The notes: generated by a model from the sequence alone, not told the origin. A stretch of 64,000 bases of DNA from an uncultured Campylobacter sp. (GCA_946221035.1 CAMIME010000004.1:1-64000); one strand, 5' to 3'. Shown: positions 32,184 through 41,329, numbered from the stretch's first letter. Made by a program: numbers and translations.

Positions 32184-33569
32184 ATGCTCGCGTCTCTGCT
32201 TGATCCCACGTCGATGATCGCAATCGTGCTACAAGTCGCCATCATCCTTGGAGCCCTGCTGCTTGGTACCCGCTACGGCGGCATCGGCCTCGGACTTATC
32301 TCCGGCATCGGCTTGATGCTGATGGTGTTCATCTTCGGCTTGGAACCGGGGGAGCCCCCTGTCGGGGTGATGCTCACCATCATCGCCGTCATCGGCTGTG
32401 CCGCCACCCTGCAGCAATCCCGCGGGTTGGAGGTGATGATGCAACAGGCGGAAAAGCTCCTGCGCGCTCACCCCGAGCGGATCACCATCCTGGCTCCGCT
32501 GACCACCTGGTTCCTCACCGTGCTCTGCGGCACCGGCCACGTCGTGTACACGATGTTTCCCATCATTGAGGACATCGCGCTGAAGAAGGGCATTCGCCCG
32601 GAGCGCCCCATGGCCGTCGCCTCCACCTCCGCGCAGATGGGCATCACGGCGTCGCCAGTGTCGGTGGCTACCGTCTCGCTCGCATCGATTCTTGCAGAAC
32701 AAGCCGGGGTGATTGATAAGGCGTACTCCATTCCGCAGATCCTCATGGTGGCGCTGCCGGCCTCGCTCTCGGGTGTGCTGCTGGCGGCGCTGTGGTCCCT
32801 GCGCCGCGGCAAAGACCTCGAGGACGATCCGGTGTTCCAGGAGCGGTTGAAAGATCCTGCGTTCGCGGAATCCATCAGTAAATCGAGCCACTCGCTCATG
32901 GATGAGGTCTTCCCCCGCTCCGCCCGCAACGCCGTCTGGATCTTCCTTGGCGCCATCGCATTTGTGGTGATCCTCGGCGCGTTCGAGGGGTTGCGACCCG
33001 CATTCGACGACGGCGACGGCGGCACCAAGCCCCTGTCGATGAACCTGGCGATCCAGATGGTGATGCTTTTCGCCGGCGCGATCATCCTCATCTTCTGCCG
33101 AGTGGACCACAAAAAGATCGCCTCCACCCCGGTGTTTAAGGCAGGCATGACCGCGGTCTTCTCCGTCTTCGGTGTGGCGTGGATGGCGGACACGTTCTTT
33201 TCCGCGCACATCGATCAGTTGGAGAACAGCCTGGGCTCCGTCGTCCAGTCCGCCCCGTGGGCATACGCCATCGTGCTGCTCATCGTGTCCAAGCTCGTGA
33301 ATTCGCAGGCGGCAGCGCTTGTGGCGATTGCGCCGATCGGTCTTGCGCTGGGCATCGACCCGAAAGTAATCGTCGGGTTCTACGGCGCGTCCTACGGCTA
33401 CTGGATCCTGCCCACTTACCCCTCTGACCTGGCATGTATCGGGTTCGACCGCACCGGTACGACCCGCATTGGCAAGTACGTTATCAACCACTCCTTCCTC
33501 ATCCCTGGTGCAATCTCGGTGTTGACCTCCTGCGTCGTCGGCTCGCTGCTCACGCAAGTGCTGCTCTAG
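32184..33569 (+). CDS. Dcu-type C4-dicarboxylate transporter
   Basis: This 461-residue membrane protein of about 11 to 12 helices belongs to the DcuA/DcuB family. It has 'GGIGLGLISGIGLMLMVFIFGLEPGEPPVGVMLTIIAVIGCAATLQQSRGLEVM', 'TVLCGTGHVVYTMFPIIEDIALKKGIRPERPMA' and 'TSAQMGITASPVSVATVSLASIL'. It would exchange or import succinate, fumarate, malate or aspartate. ATG 32184 has a GGAAAGGA site; upstream frame is ignored. The 100 bases before it hold a leader and promoter but no convincing regulator site. Confidence 0.9.
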   Translation: MLASLLDPTSMIAIVLQVAIILGALLLGTRYGGIGLGLISGIGLMLMVFIFGLEPGEPPVGVMLTIIAVIGCAATLQQSRGLEVMMQQAEKLLRAHPERITILAPLTTWFLTVLCGTGHVVYTMFPIIEDIALKKGIRPERPMAVASTSAQMGITASPVSVATVSLASILAEQAGVIDKAYSIPQILMVALPASLSGVLLAALWSLRRGKDLEDDPVFQERLKDPAFAESISKSSHSLMDEVFPRSARNAVWIFLGAIAFVVILGAFEGLRPAFDDGDGGTKPLSMNLAIQMVMLFAGAIILIFCRVDHKKIASTPVFKAGMTAVFSVFGVAWMADTFFSAHIDQLENSLGSVVQSAPWAYAIVLLIVSKLVNSQAAALVAIAPIGLALGIDPKVIVGFYGASYGYWILPTYPSDLACIGFDRTGTTRIGKYVINHSFLIPGAISVLTSCVVGSLLTQVLL

Positions 33570-33589
33570 GGTCATCCGGCCGCGACGGC

Positions 33590-33595
33590 TAGACT
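33590..33595 (+). promoter_or_regulatory. -10 box of tex (leaderless)
   Basis: TAGACT ends 7 bases before ATG 33603. Confidence 0.6.
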
Positions 33596-33602
33596 GCCCT
33601 GA

Positions 33603-35879
33603 ATGACATCAATCGCAGCCAGCATCGCGAACGAACTGTCCATCCGGGAAACCCAAGTCCAGCAGGCGTTGCACCTGCTCGCTGAGGGCAACACCGTCCC
33701 GTTCATCGCTCGCTACCGCAAGGAAGCCACCGGCGGGTTGGATGACGCGCAGTTGCGCACCATCGAGGAGCGCAACACCTATCTCACCGAATTGGAGGAG
33801 CGCAAGGCCGCGGTGCTCGACAGCATCGAAGAGCAGGGAAAACTCACAGACGAGCTGCGGCGCGAGATCCTCGCGGCGGATACCAAAGCGCGCGTCGAGG
33901 ACCTCTACCTGCCCTTCAAGCAGCGCCGCCGCACGAAGGCGGACATCGCGCGCGAGGCTGGCCTCGAGGAGCTCGCGCAGTTGCTTATCGACGACCCTTC
34001 GGCCCACCCCGAATCCACCGCCGAACGCTTCACCTCCGAGGGCTTCCCGGATGCGAAAGCGGCGCTGGATGGTGCCCGCGCGATTCTGGTGGACCGCTTC
34101 GCCACCGATGCCGACCTGGTGGGTGAGGTACGCGACCGGGTCTTCGCCCAGGGCACGATGCGCTCCTCCGTGATCGAGGGCAAGGAGGCCGAGGGCGCGA
34201 AATTCAAGGACTACTTCGAGTTTTCGGAGCCGTTTTCCAAGCTGCCCAGCCACCGCATCCTGGCGCTGTTACGCGGGGAGGCCGAGGGGGTGCTCACCCT
34301 CGACCTCGACCCGGGGGATGAGGCTGTGTACGAGGGCATGATCGCCGATCGCTTCGACCTGCCCGTGAAAGACTCCGAGTGGCTGGCCAAGGCAGTGCGC
34401 TGGGGCTGGCGCACCAAGCTGCAAGTCTCGGCGAACCTGGATACGCGCATGCGGTTGAAGGAGAAGGCCGAGGAGGGTGCCCTGGAGGTGTTCAAGACCA
34501 ACCTGCGCGACATCCTGCTGGCGGCGCCGGCGGGACAGCGGGCCACTCTCGCGCTGGATCCCGGTTACCGCAACGGCGTGAAGTGCGCTGTGGTGGATTC
34601 GACAGGCAAGGTCTTGGCGACCACCATCGTCTACCCGCACCAGCCGCAGAACCGGTGGGACGCCGCGCGAAACGAACTCGCGGGGCTGGTGGCCGAACAC
34701 GCGGTGGAACTCATCGCCGTGGGCAACGGCACCGCCTCACGCGAGTCGGAGAAGCTGGCCGGCGAGGTCGCGGACCTGATCGCCCAGGCCGGTGGCGCGC
34801 GCCCGACGCCGGTGGTGGTGAGCGAATCCGGCGCCTCGGTGTACTCGGCGAGCGAGATCGCGGCCGCGGAGTTCCCGGACATGGACGTTTCTCTTCGCTC
34901 GGCCGTGTCCATTGCCAGGCGCCTCCAGGACCCGCTGGCGGAGCTGGTCAAGGTGGACCCGAAGGCGCTCGGGGTGGGCCAGTACCAGCACGACGTGAAC
35001 CAGACCGCGCTCGCCCGCACCCTCGACGCGGTGGTGGAGGACGCGGTGAACTCCGTGGGCGTGGACGTCAACACCGCGTCCGCACCGCTGCTCGAACGAG
35101 TGGCGGGACTCAGCCCCACGGTGGCAAAGAACATCGTGGCGTACCGCGACGAGCACGGCTCCTTTGCCTCCCGCAAAGAGCTGGGCAAGGTGCCGCGTCT
35201 CGGGCCGAAGGCGTTCGAGCAGGCCGCCGGCTTCTTGCGCATCCAGGGCGGGGCCAACCCCCTCGACGCCTCCGCAGTCCACCCCGAGGCCTACCCGGTG
35301 GTGGAGAAGGTGGCGGCGAAAACGGGGCTGGCGACCGACCAGCTCATCGGCAACACGGCGGTGCTGACCAGGCTCACCCCCGCGGACTTCGCCGACGAGA
35401 CCTTCGGCGTCCCCACCATCACCGACATCCTCGCCGAGCTGGACAAACCGGGCCGCGACCCGCGCCCGGAGTTCAAAACCGCCGCCTTCAAGGAGGGTGT
35501 CAACGAGGTCAAGGACCTCAGGCCGGGGATGATCTTGGAGGGCACGGTGACCAACGTCGCCGCGTTCGGCGCGTTCGTGGACGTCGGCGTGCACCAGGAC
35601 GGCCTGGTCCACGTCTCCGCGATGAGCCGCAAGTTCGTCGCCGACCCCCACGAGGTGGTGCGCTCCGGTCAGGTGGTCAAGGTCAAGGTGATGGACGTCG
35701 ATGTCGCCCGCAACCGCATCGGGCTGAGCTTAAGGCTTGACGACGAACCCGGTGAACCCAACCGGCCCACACAATCCCCAGGAAGGGGTGCGGGGAAGAA
35801 GGCGGGGAGGGCCGGAGGTCGTCGGCAAGCATCTGGCTCGATGGCGGACGCGTTGAAGAAGGCGGGATTTGGGAAGTAG
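33603..35879 (+). CDS. tex: Tex-family RNA-binding transcription accessory protein
   Basis: The 758-residue protein has the Tex architecture: helical N-terminal domain ('PFIARYRKEATGGLDDAQLRTIEERNTYL'), YqgF-like nuclease fold ('LALDPGYRNGVKCAVVDSTGK'), tandem helix-hairpin-helix ('VGVDVNTASAPLLERVAGLSPTVAKNIVAYRDEHG') and an S1 domain at about 638-705 ('GMILEGTVTNVAAFGAFVDVGVHQDGLVHVSAMS'). The tail is basic and low-complexity. Tex affects gene expression and virulence in several bacteria; the molecular role is unsettled. An exact motif copy is at 33983-33993. Confidence 0.95.
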   Translation: MTSIAASIANELSIRETQVQQALHLLAEGNTVPFIARYRKEATGGLDDAQLRTIEERNTYLTELEERKAAVLDSIEEQGKLTDELRREILAADTKARVEDLYLPFKQRRRTKADIAREAGLEELAQLLIDDPSAHPESTAERFTSEGFPDAKAALDGARAILVDRFATDADLVGEVRDRVFAQGTMRSSVIEGKEAEGAKFKDYFEFSEPFSKLPSHRILALLRGEAEGVLTLDLDPGDEAVYEGMIADRFDLPVKDSEWLAKAVRWGWRTKLQVSANLDTRMRLKEKAEEGALEVFKTNLRDILLAAPAGQRATLALDPGYRNGVKCAVVDSTGKVLATTIVYPHQPQNRWDAARNELAGLVAEHAVELIAVGNGTASRESEKLAGEVADLIAQAGGARPTPVVVSESGASVYSASEIAAAEFPDMDVSLRSAVSIARRLQDPLAELVKVDPKALGVGQYQHDVNQTALARTLDAVVEDAVNSVGVDVNTASAPLLERVAGLSPTVAKNIVAYRDEHGSFASRKELGKVPRLGPKAFEQAAGFLRIQGGANPLDASAVHPEAYPVVEKVAAKTGLATDQLIGNTAVLTRLTPADFADETFGVPTITDILAELDKPGRDPRPEFKTAAFKEGVNEVKDLRPGMILEGTVTNVAAFGAFVDVGVHQDGLVHVSAMSRKFVADPHEVVRSGQVVKVKVMDVDVARNRIGLSLRLDDEPGEPNRPTQSPGRGAGKKAGRAGGRRQASGSMADALKKAGFGK
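33983..33993 (-). repeat. Interspersed motif CGTCGATAAGC
   Basis: Exact minus-strand copy in tex (full 13-mer 33983-33995), read as Leu-Ile-Asp-Asp with the CTT leucine codon. Confidence 0.8.
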
Positions 35880-35891
35880 CTGGGCAATCTG

Positions 35892-35897
35892 TACACT
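35892..35897 (+). promoter_or_regulatory. Candidate -10 box of rplS
   Basis: TACACT about 100 bases before the rplS ATG, giving a long leader typical of ribosomal protein genes. TAAAGGA near 35982 is the ribosome-binding site. Confidence 0.5.
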
Positions 35898-35995
35898 GCT
35901 GCAGGTTGTTGTAGGCGATACGAACCGGCCGAGCGCCCCGGATGTGGGGAAGTGCCGCCAGGGTCCTCTGTCCATATACGTAAAGGATTGCTTTC

Positions 35996-36343
35996 ATGAG
36001 CAACGGCAAGATTGATCTGGTCGACGCTGGCCAGCTGCGCGACGACATCCCGGATTTCCGCCCGGGTGACACCCTTGACGTGCACGTCAAGGTTATCGAG
36101 GGTTCTGTGACCCGTACCCAGGTGTTCACCGGTTTCGTGGTGCGCCGCCAGGGTTCCGGCATCCGTGAGACCTTCACGGTGCGCAAGATCTCATTCGGCA
36201 TCGGCGTGGAGCGTACGTTCCCGGTGCACTCCCCGAACCTGGAGAAGATCGAGGTCGTGCGCCGCGGTAAGGTCCGCCGCGCCAAGCTGTACTACATGCG
36301 CGACCTGCGCGGCAAGGCTGCCCGCATCAAGGAACGCCGCTAG
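35996..36343 (+). CDS. rplS: 50S ribosomal protein L19
   Basis: The 115-residue protein has the L19 core 'DIPDFRPGDTLDVHVKVIEGSVTRTQVFTGFVVRRQGSGIRETFTVRKISFGIGVERTFPVHSPNLEKIEVVRRGKVRRAKLYYMRDLRGKAARIKER'. It sits at the 30S-50S interface. It is separated from trmD by the transporter and tex genes, and has its own promoter and terminator. Confidence 0.98.
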   Translation: MSNGKIDLVDAGQLRDDIPDFRPGDTLDVHVKVIEGSVTRTQVFTGFVVRRQGSGIRETFTVRKISFGIGVERTFPVHSPNLEKIEVVRRGKVRRAKLYYMRDLRGKAARIKERR

Positions 36344-36361
36344 TTTCCACAGCGCTGCTCA

Positions 36362-36395
36362 CGCCCCATCCGGCTTCGCCCGGGTGGGGCGTTTT
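36362..36395 (+). terminator. Rho-independent terminator after rplS
   Basis: CGCCCCATCCGG (36362-36373) pairs with 36380-36391 around CTTCGC, followed by TTTT. Confidence 0.85.
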
Positions 36396-36425
36396 GCTGT
36401 GTGCGGTGATGGGAGGCCGCGGTGC

Positions 36426-36431
36426 TAACGT
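36426..36431 (+). promoter_or_regulatory. -10 box of lepB (leaderless GTG)
   Basis: TAACGT ends 7 bases before GTG 36439. Confidence 0.55.
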
Positions 36432-36438
36432 ATGGCGG

Positions 36439-37212
36439 GTGACTGAGGTGAACAACCCATACGCCGCGGGCAAGGGCAGTGAAGTGGCCAGGACCGTTGA
36501 GGCCGCGGAGGAGAATAAAGAGGTGCCCTGGTACGTCGAAATCCCGATCGTGGTCGCGCTCACGCTGCTGCTCATGTTCGTGATCCAGACGTTTATCGGG
36601 CGGCTCTATGTCATTCCGTCGGCGTCCATGGAACCGACGCTGCACGGCGAGGCCGGTTCCGGCGACCGCATTTTCGTGGAGAAGGTGAGTTACTACTTCT
36701 CCGATCCTGAGCCGGGCGACGTGGTGGTGTTCGCGGGCACGGATTCCTGGAACATGGGGTTTGCCACCAACCGTTCCGCCAACCCGGTCATCGCGGGGAT
36801 GCAGGAGGTCGGCTCCTGGGTGGGTTTAGTGCCGAAGGACGAGAACACCCTGGTCAAGCGCATCGTGGCCACGGGTGGGCAGACGGTGTCGTGCCAAGCG
36901 GGCGACCCGGCGGTCATGGTTGACGGCGAGCCAATCGACCAGTCCTACACCCTGCAGCCCAACTTCTACCCGGTGGATGAGACCACGGGCTCGGATGCCT
37001 GCGGCGGGCCCTACTTCGGCCCCGTCCAGGTGCCCGAGGGCAACTACTTCATGATGGGCGACAACCGCACCAACTCCCTCGACTCCCGCGCGCACATGGG
37101 TGACCAGTACGAGGGCACCATCCCGCGGGAGAACCTGCGCGGCAAGGTGACCGCCATCGTCTTCCCGCTCGATCGCATGGGCGGGGTCGCGGACCCGGAC
37201 ATCCAGCGCTAG
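36439..37212 (+). CDS. lepB: Signal peptidase I
   Basis: This 257-residue membrane serine protease removes signal peptides. A single membrane helix lies at about 31-52 ('IPIVVALTLLLMFVIQTFIG'), then the nucleophile in 'VIPSASMEPTL', the general-base lysine in 'DENTLVKRIVATGGQ', and 'GNYFMMGDNRTNSLDSR'. The GTG start is supported by TAACGT 7 bases upstream. rnhB starts four bases after the stop, so lepB-rnhB-DUF2469 look like one operon. Confidence 0.95.
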   Translation: MTEVNNPYAAGKGSEVARTVEAAEENKEVPWYVEIPIVVALTLLLMFVIQTFIGRLYVIPSASMEPTLHGEAGSGDRIFVEKVSYYFSDPEPGDVVVFAGTDSWNMGFATNRSANPVIAGMQEVGSWVGLVPKDENTLVKRIVATGGQTVSCQAGDPAVMVDGEPIDQSYTLQPNFYPVDETTGSDACGGPYFGPVQVPEGNYFMMGDNRTNSLDSRAHMGDQYEGTIPRENLRGKVTAIVFPLDRMGGVADPDIQR

Positions 37213-37216
37213 CGCG

Positions 37217-37861
37217 GTGCGGCGCCTCAAGCAGCTGCGCACGTACGAGGTCGCGCTGGACAAGGCGGGTCTCGGCCCCGTCGCCGGGGTAGACGAGGCG
37301 GGCCGCGGCGCCTGCTTCGGGCCCGTGACCATCGCCGCCTGCATTCTGCCCCCGCGCCCCATTCCGGCGCTCGACGGGCTCACCGATTCGAAGCAGCTCA
37401 CCGCCCGAAAGCGCGAGTTGCTTTACGACGCTATCGTGAACGCCTCCATCGCTCACAGCGTCATCCACATTCCTGCTCAGGCGATCGACCGGCGTGGCAT
37501 CCAGCACGCGAACTTGGATGGTGCCCGGATGGCCATCGCCGCCCTCGGGGTCGCGCCGGGGTATGTCCTGGTGGACGCCTTCCGTGTGCCGGGTCTGACC
37601 TGCCCCCAGTTGCCGGTAGTCGGAGGCGATTACACGGCGCGTTGTATTGCCGCCGCCAGCGTCCTGGCAAAAGTGAGCCGCGACCGGCTCGTGGAGGAGA
37701 TGGCGCGCGAGTTCCCGCAGTACGGGCTCGACGGGCACAAGGGCTACTCCACAGCGGCGCACATGGATGCGGTGCGCCGCCACGGAGCGAGCCGGGAGCA
37801 CCGTTATAGTTATGCGAACGTCCGGCTCGCCAACGAAGTGTTTGTAAGGGGTCATGCATGA
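37217..37861 (+). CDS. rnhB: Ribonuclease HII
   Basis: This 214-residue metal-dependent nuclease cuts RNA in RNA-DNA hybrids and single ribonucleotides in DNA. 'GVDEAGRGACFGPVTIAACIL' gives the Asp-Glu pair, 'LTDSKQLTARKRELL' follows, 'YVLVDAFRVPG' contributes the next Asp, and 'HKGYSTAAH' lies near the end. The start is GTG. The stop overlaps the next gene (ATGA). Confidence 0.95.
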   Translation: MRRLKQLRTYEVALDKAGLGPVAGVDEAGRGACFGPVTIAACILPPRPIPALDGLTDSKQLTARKRELLYDAIVNASIAHSVIHIPAQAIDRRGIQHANLDGARMAIAALGVAPGYVLVDAFRVPGLTCPQLPVVGGDYTARCIAAASVLAKVSRDRLVEEMAREFPQYGLDGHKGYSTAAHMDAVRRHGASREHRYSYANVRLANEVFVRGHA

Positions 37862-38163
37862 GCACTGAGGATCTTGACAACTACGAGGCCGAGGTCGAGC
37901 TCTCCCTCTACCGCGAGTACCGCGACGTGGCCAGCCAGTTCTCCTACGTGGTGGAGACCGACCGGCGCTTCTACCTGGCGAATGCGGTGAAACTGATCCC
38001 GCACACCGAGGGCGGGGACGTCTACTACGAGGTCCTCATGTCGGACGCCTGGGTGTGGGACATGTACCGCGCCGTGCGGTTCGTCCGCTACGTCCGCGTC
38101 ATCACCTACAAGGACGTCAACATCGAAGAGCTGGACAAACCGGAGCTCACCTTCCCCGAGTAG
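37858..38163 (+). CDS. DUF2469 family protein
   Basis: The 101-residue acidic protein ('MSTEDLDNYEAEVELSLYREYRDVASQFSYVVETDRRFYLAN') is strongly conserved in actinobacteria directly after rnhB, which is why the family name can be given. No catalytic residues are obvious; aromatic and acidic residues dominate. It overlaps rnhB by 4 bases and is probably co-expressed. Its function is unknown. Confidence 0.9.
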   Translation: MSTEDLDNYEAEVELSLYREYRDVASQFSYVVETDRRFYLANAVKLIPHTEGGDVYYEVLMSDAWVWDMYRAVRFVRYVRVITYKDVNIEELDKPELTFPE

Positions 38164-38205
38164 CGCCCCTTTTTGCCACCGGAGGGAACCGGCGGGTGCA
38201 ACCTT

Positions 38206-38246
38206 CCGTCTAAATAGAGGACCACATTGGTTATCTATTCAGACGG
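38206..38246 (+). promoter_or_regulatory. Inverted repeat next to the yraN ribosome-binding site
   Basis: CCGTCTAAATAGA (38206-38218) pairs with TCTATTCAGACGG (38234-38246) with one mismatch and a 15-base loop. The right arm runs directly into the GGAGGGG ribosome-binding site of yraN, so the hairpin or a bound protein could limit translation or transcription. Confidence 0.6.
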
Positions 38247-38255
38247 AGGGGAAAC

Positions 38256-38636
38256 ATGCACGTTGATTACGCGACCCAGTACGCGCTGGGCAGGGCGGGG
38301 GAGCAGGCCGCAGTGGAGCGGTATGAGGCCGAGGGGTACCAAACCCTCGGCGTCCGGGTGCGGATGCACGCGGGTGAGCTCGACGCCATTTTTGAAGACG
38401 CCGACGGCACCATCGTGTTCGTCGAGGTGAAGTCGCGCGCCGGGGTGGATTTCGGGGCGGCGGAGGCGGTCACGGCGAAAAAGCTGGCGACCATGCGCCG
38501 CTGCGCCGCCCAGTGGCTGGACAGGCAGGACTTCGGGGCCTACCGCAGTGTTCGCTTCGATGTCGTGGAGTGCCTGTTCACCGAGGACGGCGTGGACATG
38601 GTGCGTTTCGAGGGGGTTGAGGATGGCGCTTGCTAG
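38256..38636 (+). CDS. yraN: YraN/UPF0102 family nuclease-like protein
   Basis: The 126-residue protein has the endonuclease-like fold of UPF0102: 'LGRAGEQAAVERYEAEGYQTLGVRVRMHAGELDAIFEDADGTIVFVEVKSRAG', with the Glu-Leu-Asp and Val-Glu-Val-Lys signatures of the PD-(D/E)XK type. It is first of a coupled group with comM and dprA, which in other bacteria act on incoming DNA. It overlaps comM by 14 bases. Confidence 0.92.
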   Translation: MHVDYATQYALGRAGEQAAVERYEAEGYQTLGVRVRMHAGELDAIFEDADGTIVFVEVKSRAGVDFGAAEAVTAKKLATMRRCAAQWLDRQDFGAYRSVRFDVVECLFTEDGVDMVRFEGVEDGAC

Positions 38637-40152
38637 TACTACTGCGGCCACCGTGGAGGGCATCACCGCCCACGTGGTCACTATCGAGGCCAATGTTGGC
38701 CCGGGCCTTCCCGGCATGCACATGGTGGGGCTCGGGGACGCCGCGGTGAAGGAATCGCGAGAGCGCATCCGCACCGCGATCACCAACTCCGCGCTCCCGT
38801 GGCCGCGCACGAAGATCATGGTGTCGCTTTCGCCAGCCCACCTGCCCAAGGCCGGCTCCCACTTCGACCTGCCAATCGCGTTGGCGGTGCTTGGTTGCCT
38901 CGACCCTGCGGTGCAGCTGCGGCTTGACCGGGTGATGGTGCTGGGCGAACTCGCACTCAACGGCAGCCTTCGGCGGGTGGAGGGGGTCTTGCCTATGCTC
39001 ATCGCAGCGCAGGAGGCACCCGGGGTAGAGGTGATCGTGGTGCCGCGGGCTAACGCCGCCGAAGCCGCGCTCCTCGGGCGGGGCAACGTGTTGGTGGCGG
39101 ACACGCTCGCGCAGGTGTGGGCGTGGCTGCACGGGGAGGCTAGGCTCGAACCGGTCCTCGATTTCGCCGCGCTGCCGGAGCCGATTGGGGCGCCCGACTT
39201 CCGGGACCTGGCGGGACTCGCGCCCGAGCGCCACGCCCTCGAGGTCGCGGCGGCCGGAGGCCACCACGTGATGATGATCGGCCCGCCCGGCTCCGGAAAA
39301 TCCATGTTGGCGGAACGGTTGCCGTCGATACTGCCGCCGCTCGAGCTGGACGAGATGGTGGAAGTCACCGCGATCCACGCGGCGGCAGGCATTTCGGAGG
39401 GGCCGGTGGCGCACCGCCCGTTCATCGCGCCGCACCCGTCGCTGACCAGGGCCGCGCTCATCGGCGGCGGCAGTGGGGCCCCGGTGCCGGGGGCAGTGAG
39501 TCAGGCGCACCACGGGGTGCTGTTTCTCGACGAAGCCTCCGAGATTCCCGCCCAGGTCCTCGACGCCCTGCGCATCCCTCTGGAGAAGCGCGAGGTGCGC
39601 TTTACCCGCGCCAAGCGCGACATCATTTACCCCGCCGACGTGCAACTGGTCATGGCGGCGAACCCGTGCGCGTGCCAACTCCGCGAGGGCAAGTGCGTCT
39701 GCCGCTCGGACAAACGCGCGCGCCACCTGCGCAACATCTCCGGGCCCTTGCGCGACCGGCTCGACGTGTTCGTCCGCGTCACCGGGGAGTCGGCGGTGGT
39801 CAGCGCGGTGGACGCGGAACCGTCGAGCGTGATCGCCGAGCGGGTCGCGGCCGCACGTGAGCGCGCGGCTGCCCGCTGGGCGACTGCGGGTCTGACCGAG
39901 TCCGTGAACTCGCGGGTGGCACCGAGCGTGATCCGACGCCATTTCCCTGCCGACGAGGTGGGGATGGCGCTGTTGGAATCGCACCTTGCGCGCCGGGAAC
40001 TGACCCAGCGCGGGGTGGATCGGTGCCTGAAACTCGCGTGGACGCTCGCGGACCTCGACGGCGCGCCCCAGCCCGACATCGACCAGGTTGCCCGGGCCGT
40101 CGACATGCGGTCTGACGATGTGATGGGGGGTGCCGTCTATGAGCTCGCTTGA
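38623..40152 (+). CDS. comM: YifB/ComM-type magnesium-chelatase-like AAA+ ATPase
   Basis: This 509-residue protein has an N-terminal Lon-like domain ('ANVGPGLPGMHMVGLGDAAVKESRERIRTAI') and an AAA+ core with Walker A 'GPPGSGKSML' near residues 221-230 and 'GVLFLDEASEIP' as Walker B. A cysteine cluster ('NPCACQLREGKCVCRSDKRA') and the C-terminal Mg-chelatase domain follow. In naturally competent bacteria ComM is a helicase promoting integration of foreign DNA. ATG 38623 has a GAGG site within the yraN end. Its end overlaps dprA. Confidence 0.93.
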   Translation: MALASTTAATVEGITAHVVTIEANVGPGLPGMHMVGLGDAAVKESRERIRTAITNSALPWPRTKIMVSLSPAHLPKAGSHFDLPIALAVLGCLDPAVQLRLDRVMVLGELALNGSLRRVEGVLPMLIAAQEAPGVEVIVVPRANAAEAALLGRGNVLVADTLAQVWAWLHGEARLEPVLDFAALPEPIGAPDFRDLAGLAPERHALEVAAAGGHHVMMIGPPGSGKSMLAERLPSILPPLELDEMVEVTAIHAAAGISEGPVAHRPFIAPHPSLTRAALIGGGSGAPVPGAVSQAHHGVLFLDEASEIPAQVLDALRIPLEKREVRFTRAKRDIIYPADVQLVMAANPCACQLREGKCVCRSDKRARHLRNISGPLRDRLDVFVRVTGESAVVSAVDAEPSSVIAERVAAARERAAARWATAGLTESVNSRVAPSVIRRHFPADEVGMALLESHLARRELTQRGVDRCLKLAWTLADLDGAPQPDIDQVARAVDMRSDDVMGGAVYELA

Positions 40153-41329
40153 GTCGTGGGCGTACCTCAACCGCGTCGTCGAGGGCCCGTCGATCCACAT
40201 CCAGGCACTCCTGCGCGAAGGCTACTCCGCGGACCAGATCGCCCAGGGGGTGCGCGAGCGAGCCAGTTGGATTGGCCCGCTCCTTCCCGCCACGGCGAAC
40301 CGCCACACCTGGGACCAGCCGGTCCAGGATCTGGAGTGCGCCGCCGAGCACGGGTACACGCTGCTCACCCCGGACTCACCCGGGTGGCCGGGTGAGGAAA
40401 TGGCGATTGCGTTTAGCCGCGGGGTCGCGGCCGCTGAGGCTAACAAGGACACCTTGCCGTCTGACGCGGTGGCACCGCACGGGCTCTGGGTCAAGGGCAA
40501 CACCGACCTGGCATCGCTGTTCGCGCAATCGGTCGCGTTTGTGGGCACGCGCAACATTACAAAGTACGGCCGGGACGCCACGGTGGACCTGGTCACGGGG
40601 CTCGCTCGCGAAAGGTACACCGTGGTCTCAGGGGGCGCCGTCGGCATCGACGGCATTGCCCACCAGACGGCGTTGGACTGCGAGATGAAAACCGTGGCCG
40701 TCGCCGCGTGCGGTCCGGGGAAGGTGTACCCACGCCAGCACGCCGAACTGTTCGAGCGCATCGCCGCGGCAGACGGGGCGGTGGTCACGGAGTACCCACC
40801 GCTTTGCAATCCCGAGCGCCATCGCTTCCTCACACGAAATCGCCTGGTTGCGGCGTTATCGATGGGCACGGTGGTGGTGGAGGCGCCGTTTCGCTCCGGC
40901 GCGCTGAACACGCTCAAGTGGGTAGAGGTGCTCGGCCGGCAGGCGATGGCGGTGCCCGGGCCGATTACGAGTGCGGCGTCGCTGGGTACCAACCTGGCCA
41001 TCCAGAATAAGCGCGCCGACATGGTGCTCAACGCCGGCCAGATCCACGAGCTGCTCAGCCGGGTGGGCGAGGTGGACGCGGCTGAACAGCTGGAGCTCGA
41101 GCACCTGGCCACCCCGGTGCAACGGCTCAGCCGCAACGAGCTGCGCGTCTACGACGCACTTCCGGCCGAGGGGATGGGCGGGCGCGAGGCGGAGGAGATC
41201 GCGGCCGCGGCGGGGCTGACGGTCGCGCTCACCGTGCACCTCCTCATGGAGCTGCTCGGCCGCGGCCTCGTCGCCCGCGACAAGCGGCAGTGGGAGCGCA
41301 CCGCTGTCCCAACGCAGGGGCCGGAGTAA
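40139..41329 (+). CDS. dprA: DNA-processing protein DprA
   Basis: The 396-residue protein would load RecA on single-stranded DNA during transformation or recombination. The Rossmann-like core has 'VAFVGTRNITKYGRDATVDLVTGLARERYTVVSGGAVGIDGIAHQTAL', 'VAACGPGKVYPRQHAELFERI', 'RFLTRNRLVAALSMGTVVVEAPFRSGALNT' and 'VPGPITSAASLGTNLAIQ'. A winged-helix-like C-terminus follows. GGGGGG 8 bases before ATG 40139 decides this start over the GTG at 40130. It overlaps comM by 14 bases. Confidence 0.94.
   Translation: MSSLESWAYLNRVVEGPSIHIQALLREGYSADQIAQGVRERASWIGPLLPATANRHTWDQPVQDLECAAEHGYTLLTPDSPGWPGEEMAIAFSRGVAAAEANKDTLPSDAVAPHGLWVKGNTDLASLFAQSVAFVGTRNITKYGRDATVDLVTGLARERYTVVSGGAVGIDGIAHQTALDCEMKTVAVAACGPGKVYPRQHAELFERIAAADGAVVTEYPPLCNPERHRFLTRNRLVAALSMGTVVVEAPFRSGALNTLKWVEVLGRQAMAVPGPITSAASLGTNLAIQNKRADMVLNAGQIHELLSRVGEVDAAEQLELEHLATPVQRLSRNELRVYDALPAEGMGGREAEEIAAAAGLTVALTVHLLMELLGRGLVARDKRQWERTAVPTQGPE

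Noticed and set aside
34379..35740. 453-codon plus-strand open frame inside tex in another frame
   Set aside because: Gly/Arg-rich out-of-frame reading of a well-conserved gene.
38578..40200. 540-codon minus-strand open frame opposite comM
   Set aside because: Antisense shadow of the AAA+ gene; no promoter box or family resemblance.
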